A DNA stretch of 7,731 nt from Christensenella tenuis (GTDB lineage: Bacteria > Bacillota > Clostridia > Christensenellales > Christensenellaceae), in contig NZ_JACOON010000010.1 of assembly GCF_014287795.1 (NCBI RefSeq), positions 1-7,731 on the forward strand, read 5' to 3'. The notes below the pieces were generated by a model. It was not told where the DNA came from. It made no database searches and worked only from the letters and a program-made list of their open reading frames with translations. Of the stretch, positions 4,952 through 7,731 are shown piece after piece (the stretch's first letter is position 1; each line of letters begins with the position of its first letter). The position numbers and the translations under genes are program-made.

Positions 4952-5196
4952 ACCTTCACGAACAGGCCCACAGGACACACACCCTTAAACCCAGGCGTAG
5001 ATATGTACCAGCAAGCGGGGCCTGTCGGCTCCCAGGCTACTTCAAGGGTAATCTCGTGCCAGCCATCTGGAAACAAAGCTGTAAATCCCTCTCCTGCGTG
5101 TATGCCGCGCCCTTCCAGGAGCAGCCGAGGGTGCGGATCATCGTCTGCCGGATCGGGAAGTTGTATCTGCGCGATCCTCTCTTTATCCCAGCTCAT
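4948..5196 (-). CDS. Small DUF5348-like plasmid protein
   Basis: An 82-residue protein with no signal peptide or membrane segment. Its C-terminal two thirds (GRGIHAGEGF, DGWHEITLEV, CWYISTPGF, GLFVKV) resemble the small DUF5348 proteins found on clostridial plasmids and integrative elements, with a tryptophan-rich beta pattern. No function is known for that family. The start is secure: AAGGAGG lies eight bases before the ATG, immediately after the toxin stop codon (18-base gap). Its TGA overlaps the ATG of the Par-like gene. It therefore belongs to one operon with the toxin-antitoxin pair and Par. The family assignment is from memory of the pattern and is moderate. Confidence 0.68.
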   Translation of the reverse strand: MSWDKERIAQIQLPDPADDDPHPRLLLEGRGIHAGEGFTALFPDGWHEITLEVAWEPTGPACWYISTPGFKGVCPVGLFVKV

Positions 5197-5214
5197 AGAC
5201 CTTTCCTCCTTCCC

Positions 5215-5487
5215 CTAAAATAAATCGCTATGCGATCCCGTCCGGGTGAGATACAAAATCAGCTCGTCCCCGTCCACTTCGTAGATCAACAACCAATCCG
5301 GCGTAATGTGGCACTCACGACACCCCGCATAGTCCCCGGAAAGCTGGTGATCCCTGTTCTTCTCCGGCAACGGCTCCCCCGCAGCCAGCTTTTTAATAAT
5401 ATCCGTCAGCAAAGAAATATCAAAGCCGCGCTTTTTCACGCGCTTCAAATCCTTCTGAAATTTTGTAGTTGGTCTTATGTTATACAT
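5215..5487 (-). CDS. yafQ: YafQ-family mRNA interferase toxin
   Basis: A 90-residue RelE-superfamily toxin, expected to cleave mRNA on the ribosome. It keeps the residues known to matter in E. coli YafQ: a histidine in DHQLSG, the HITPDW segment (His, Asp, Trp), and SHSDLF with a histidine and final phenylalanine. TTKFQKDLK near the start and LLIYEVDGDELILYLTRTG are also family-typical. The ATG at 5487 overlaps the last eight bases of the antitoxin gene, including its stop, and GGAGGAG lies ten bases upstream. TTG at 5493 is a less likely start. The coupled order antitoxin-toxin is standard. It should kill or stall cells that lose the plasmid. Confidence 0.92.
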   Translation of the reverse strand: MYNIRPTTKFQKDLKRVKKRGFDISLLTDIIKKLAAGEPLPEKNRDHQLSGDYAGCRECHITPDWLLIYEVDGDELILYLTRTGSHSDLF

Positions 5488-5761
5488 CGGCAAGCAGCTC
5501 CTCCATCATCTGATCGACATTGGAATAGGTCTTGCCGAGGCTCGGATCGGCCTTCATTCTCTTTACTTCCTGGATTGCTTCGACGGTTTCCGCGTTCGGC
5601 ACATCGCCGCTGATTTCAAAGGGTATTCTATACTCTCTCACCGCCTTACGCGCAAAAACATTGAACGCCGTTGTCATCGTCATTCCCATATCAGCACAAA
5701 ATGCCTCAAACTGCCGCTTCAAATCTGCGTCCATACGAATGTTAATATTTGTATTCGCCAT
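5480..5761 (-). CDS. dinJ: RelB/DinJ-family antitoxin
   Basis: A 93-residue antitoxin. The N-terminal NTNINIRMDADLKRQFEAF forms the beta strand and first helix of a ribbon-helix-helix DNA-binding domain, followed by MGMTMTTAFNVFARKAV. The acidic C-terminal part (DPSLGKTYSNVDQMMEELLADV) is the toxin-binding region. ATG at 5761 is chosen because AAAGGAG lies nine bases upstream; TTG at 5770 would sit almost on that site. A near-consensus promoter with a palindrome across its -10 box precedes the gene, as expected for an autoregulated toxin-antitoxin operon that continues into the DUF5348-like and Par-like genes. Confidence 0.93.
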   Translation of the reverse strand: MANTNINIRMDADLKRQFEAFCADMGMTMTTAFNVFARKAVREYRIPFEISGDVPNAETVEAIQEVKRMKADPSLGKTYSNVDQMMEELLADV

Positions 5762-5789
5762 AGATAGCAACTCCTTTCATTCTTATTAT

Positions 5790-5822
5790 ATACATTGTAT
5801 CATTTTTTATTCACAATGTCAA
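5790..5822 (-). promoter_or_regulatory. Toxin-antitoxin operon promoter and operator
   Basis: On the minus strand a perfect -35 box TTGACA (5822-5817) and a -10 box TACAAT (5799-5794) are separated by 17 bases. The palindrome ATACA-A-TGTAT (5800-5790) covers the -10 box, and CATTGT/ACAATG arms lie about one and a half turns apart. This fits a site for the ribbon-helix-helix antitoxin to repress its own operon. Confidence 0.82.
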
Positions 5823-6006
5823 TACACCTTCCTACCTGTTTACCCACGCCCTGGCTCTTAAACTTCTGCCCTGGTATGTACGCATTTAGGGGGCAAAAAA
5901 GCCTTGATTTATGCGGCTTTCCGGGCGCGGTAGAGAGATGGCCAGTATATTTACCCTCGGAGAGCTGAAAACGGCTTCTAAAGCGTAACAGGGGCCTTTC
6001 TGGGCC
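5803..6006 (-). other. 68-codon stop-free frame directly after rep
   Basis: The gap between rep and the antitoxin gene continues in the rep frame for 68 sense codons past the rep stop (TAA 6009-6007) and ends at TGA 5802. It includes the segments FQLSEGKYTGHLSTAPGK and CPLNAYIPGQKFKSQGVGK. It has no ATG, GTG or TTG until GTG near the end, and no ribosome binding site. It may be the decayed tail of another gene, or sequence conserved for a non-coding reason. Apart from the terminator and the toxin-antitoxin promoter, nothing else was recognised in this gap. Confidence 0.4.
5895..5920 (-). terminator. Weak terminator downstream of rep
   Basis: On the minus strand AAAGCC (5920-5915) and GGCTTT (5903-5898) can pair around an 11-base loop, followed by further T residues (TTTTTT up to 5895). 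The stem is short. It lies 87 bases after the rep stop codon and would separate rep from the toxin-antitoxin operon. Confidence 0.45.
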
Positions 6007-7527
6007 TTATTCCTGGCCCCCATCGTGCAGCGCGTCCAAGAGCCAATCGCTCAACTCCTGGGAAGGGGACACCCGCACCGTTATATGCCCATTTTCAAAG
6101 CGCACCGCTGGCGGTGGGCAATCCCACCACTTGCGGATGGTTTTCGGATCAAGGCCAGTTTCCCGATGACAGTCGGCCTTGCGCCCCTCCGGGTGCTGCT
6201 GCCGCCATTCATAAACCCGCGCCTGGGCCGTTCCGCTGCCTTTGGGCCTTCCGTCCTTATTGCGCCAATTCTTATTACCGTTGATCTCGTCCCTAATTAA
6301 GTTCATCAGCTTGATATGTTCTGACTGTTTGCGCCAGTTCCGCTTATTGACAGGCATAGTCAGGCCGGAGAGCTTCGCTATATCGTCCCTGGGGAATGTC
6401 ACATAGTCCTCATTGAACATTTCCAGAGCGCACACCACATCATCTTTTGTAAAGCGGTTTATATCCTCCACGCTCATATCGTCGTAGGGCCGGAGCAGCG
6501 CAAAAGCGTCACGGCGTAGCTCGTCCTCGTCTATCCCGCATTTTTTCGCATAAATCGCCAGCGTCATAATGCCATAGAAACGATGGCCCACCCGGATTTC
6601 ATCGGCGATCCGGTGCAGCCACCAGTCGTAAAGGTCACGCTTGACCGTCCAGCGGCCACGCCGCTCCTTTTTGACAATCCGCCGCTCATACCAATCCGGG
6701 TACTTCTCTTTCGCCTCGGCCAGCGACAGGCGGCTCTTTCTCATAAGCCCCTCAAGCCGCTGCTGCTCCCCGTTGCTGTCCGGGATATAATCAAGCAGCC
6801 GCGCCAACTCCACCGGCCCGCCGAGCCGGAACGCCCTCACAGGGTACTCACGCCCCAGCTTCGAGCCGGAGCCGACCACCCGAAAGCCCTGCAAAATCCC
6901 CTGCATTTGCGGCTCCTTGATGGTGGAGGTAAACTTATTCCAAATCTGCCGAGTAAGGGAATATTTCAGCTCTTTCAAGCATTTTTGGTTGTGCGGGTAC
7001 ATAGGCACCGGCTCTTTCAGCACATAATACAGGTGAAGCCCCGTCCCGCTGTTTACAACAAAGGTTGCCGGGGGCAGAATATCCTTGTTCATCTGATGCA
7101 GCGTATCCCGGAGCTGGGGCATACCCACTCCGTCCAGGTCAAAGACCAGGGCATAAAGATACCGAGCGTTCTTGCCGCACCGCCGCCGCCCAAAATAGGA
7201 GATCGGGGACATAATCGTGAAATCGGTGTCTTGCAACTCCCGCAGCTCGTCCAGCTCGTCAGTGATGGTACAGCGTTTCGCTTTACCGTCCCCCTCGATC
7301 TGCAAGGCAATCCCCGTTGCCTTGTCAACCTCACCTTTCGGCACCGTCACCGCAATTCCGTTTCCCTTCCTGTCCTCAAAATGGCCCTTCCTCTCGAAAG
7401 ATCCTTCCGGGAAGATCTCACGATAAAACGCATACGGCTCCACCGGCTCCAAAAACTTCTCTAAATGCTCATTCTTTTCCCTGTAAAGTTCCCGCAGCCG
7501 TTCCAAGGCTTCTTGCTGATCCGCCAT
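6007..7527 (-). CDS. Replication protein with primase-polymerase (AEP-like) domain
   Basis: A 506-residue protein, the only candidate replication initiator. FDLDG at 129-133 gives the two metal-binding aspartates, VVNSGTGLHLYYVL at 157-170 the small-residue/histidine motif, and FRVVGSGSKLG at 215-225 a nucleotide-binding arginine/glycine segment. These are the three motifs of archaeo-eukaryotic-type primase-polymerases. Residues about 305-365 resemble the helical C-terminal domain of such primases. Near 448-469, KADCHRETGLDPKTIRKWW looks like a helix-turn-helix for origin binding. No helicase domain was seen, so the host helicase would be needed. AGAGGTG lies six bases before the ATG. The upstream control region has a distant promoter and strong RNA structure. 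Assignment to a particular Rep family needs a profile search. Confidence 0.85.
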   Translation of the reverse strand: MADQQEALERLRELYREKNEHLEKFLEPVEPYAFYREIFPEGSFERKGHFEDRKGNGIAVTVPKGEVDKATGIALQIEGDGKAKRCTITDELDELRELQDTDFTIMSPISYFGRRRCGKNARYLYALVFDLDGVGMPQLRDTLHQMNKDILPPATFVVNSGTGLHLYYVLKEPVPMYPHNQKCLKELKYSLTRQIWNKFTSTIKEPQMQGILQGFRVVGSGSKLGREYPVRAFRLGGPVELARLLDYIPDSNGEQQRLEGLMRKSRLSLAEAKEKYPDWYERRIVKKERRGRWTVKRDLYDWWLHRIADEIRVGHRFYGIMTLAIYAKKCGIDEDELRRDAFALLRPYDDMSVEDINRFTKDDVVCALEMFNEDYVTFPRDDIAKLSGLTMPVNKRNWRKQSEHIKLMNLIRDEINGNKNWRNKDGRPKGSGTAQARVYEWRQQHPEGRKADCHRETGLDPKTIRKWWDCPPPAVRFENGHITVRVSPSQELSDWLLDALHDGGQE

Positions 7528-7564
7528 TCCTTACACCTCTTTTCGTACATTCTGCAAACCCATA

Positions 7565-7636
7565 GGGGGAAAAGGGGGAGCCAAAGAGCGGCCCCTCCGG
7601 GGCCTTAAAGAGAAAGTCACCTCCCCCTTTTCCCCC
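7565..7636. repeat. 16-bp inverted repeat enclosing a GC palindrome, upstream of rep
   Basis: GGGGGAAAAGGGGGAG (7565-7580) is the exact reverse complement of 7621-7636. Between the arms lies a second palindrome, GGCCCC TCC GGGGCC (7590-7604). The structure could extrude as a cruciform in DNA or fold in the rep leader RNA about 25 bases before the rep ribosome binding site. Outside it, GAGAAAGTC (7610-7618) is matched inverted by GACTTTCTC (7721-7729). This region is the best candidate for the replication origin or for copy-number control; which of the two cannot be told from sequence. Confidence 0.7.
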
Positions 7637-7731
7637 TCGCTCTGGGGCATGGAAATGATGGAAAACCTTTCAGGTTTACCACATTCCCACACCCCGCCGC
7701 TCACCCCCATAACCCCCTCCGACTTTCTCCC
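7613..7731. repeat. Terminal direct repeat, right copy (circularity overlap)
   Basis: These bases are identical to 1-119. See the left copy. Joining them places the sequence upstream of rep in one continuous non-coding control region of roughly 380 bp, from the rep start to the mobV terminator. Confidence 0.93.

Noticed and set aside
4952..4978. GTG start adding nine residues to the Par-like protein
   Set aside because: The ATG at 4951 overlaps the preceding stop as ATGA and begins right at the HTH. The GTG start would overlap the upstream gene by 31 bases without a clear ribosome binding site.
5836..5886. Minus-strand mini-ORF of 17 codons between rep and the antitoxin gene
   Set aside because: It has no ribosome binding site, no family resemblance and is short enough to arise by chance.
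6583..7464. Long plus-strand ORF (293 codons) antisense to rep
   Set aside because: It is a shadow of the G+C-rich rep gene: low-complexity Pro/Leu/Arg/His composition, no recognisable domain, and no ribosome binding site seen.

Overview
The window reads as one complete small circular plasmid cut open once. Its first 119 bases are repeated exactly as its last 119 (1-119 = 7613-7731), so the molecule is probably a circle of about 7,612 bp, linearised inside the control region upstream of the replication gene. Protein families (MobV and MobP-type relaxases, a primase-polymerase-like Rep, a DinJ/YafQ pair, a cysteine-rich KTR remnant), strong AGGAGG-type ribosome binding sites and mixed base composition point to an anaerobic gut-type Firmicute (Clostridia, for example Oscillospiraceae or Lachnospiraceae). 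That host call is inference from family knowledge. No rRNA, tRNA, transposase or CRISPR array was seen.

All substantial genes are on the minus strand except a relic mobilization fragment (2247-3178). In transcription order around the circle: a control region (about 296-1, continuing into 7612-7528) holds a consensus-like promoter, two 44-bp direct repeats, a possible leader peptide, a C-rich/G-rich tract and a strong inverted repeat, and leads into the Rep gene (7527-6007). A promoter with an overlapping palindrome then drives a tightly packed stability operon: DinJ-like antitoxin, YafQ-like toxin, a small DUF5348-like protein and a Par-like (DUF536-type) protein with an N-terminal HTH, a coiled coil and a basic/aromatic tail. 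The linker of the Par-like gene carries about a dozen copies of a GGTTGACGG-type motif in both orientations and in more than one reading frame. That suggests binding sites (a centromere or iterons) buried in coding DNA.

After Par the sequence changes to A+T-rich cargo: a broken cysteine-rich KTR gene and a complete radical-SAM 23S rRNA methyltransferase of the RlmN/Cfr superfamily, ending in a strong terminator. Next, on the other strand, lies a mobilization relic: the 3' part of mobC overlapping a C-terminally truncated MobP-type relaxase that keeps its catalytic motifs. It is cut at its 5' side by an XRE-type membrane-anchored regulator. A structured, oriT-like region and the plasmid's main MobV relaxase gene close the circle. 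The MobV reading frame seems to begin upstream of its first ATG, at an ATA codon behind a good Shine-Dalgarno sequence.

The backbone (Rep, stability operon, MobV) explains replication, retention and mobilization by a helper element. The block from about 1784 to 4420 looks like acquired or reshuffled material. The most interesting points are the in-gene repeat cluster, the plasmid-borne RlmN/Cfr-like enzyme, and the structured leader in front of Rep.
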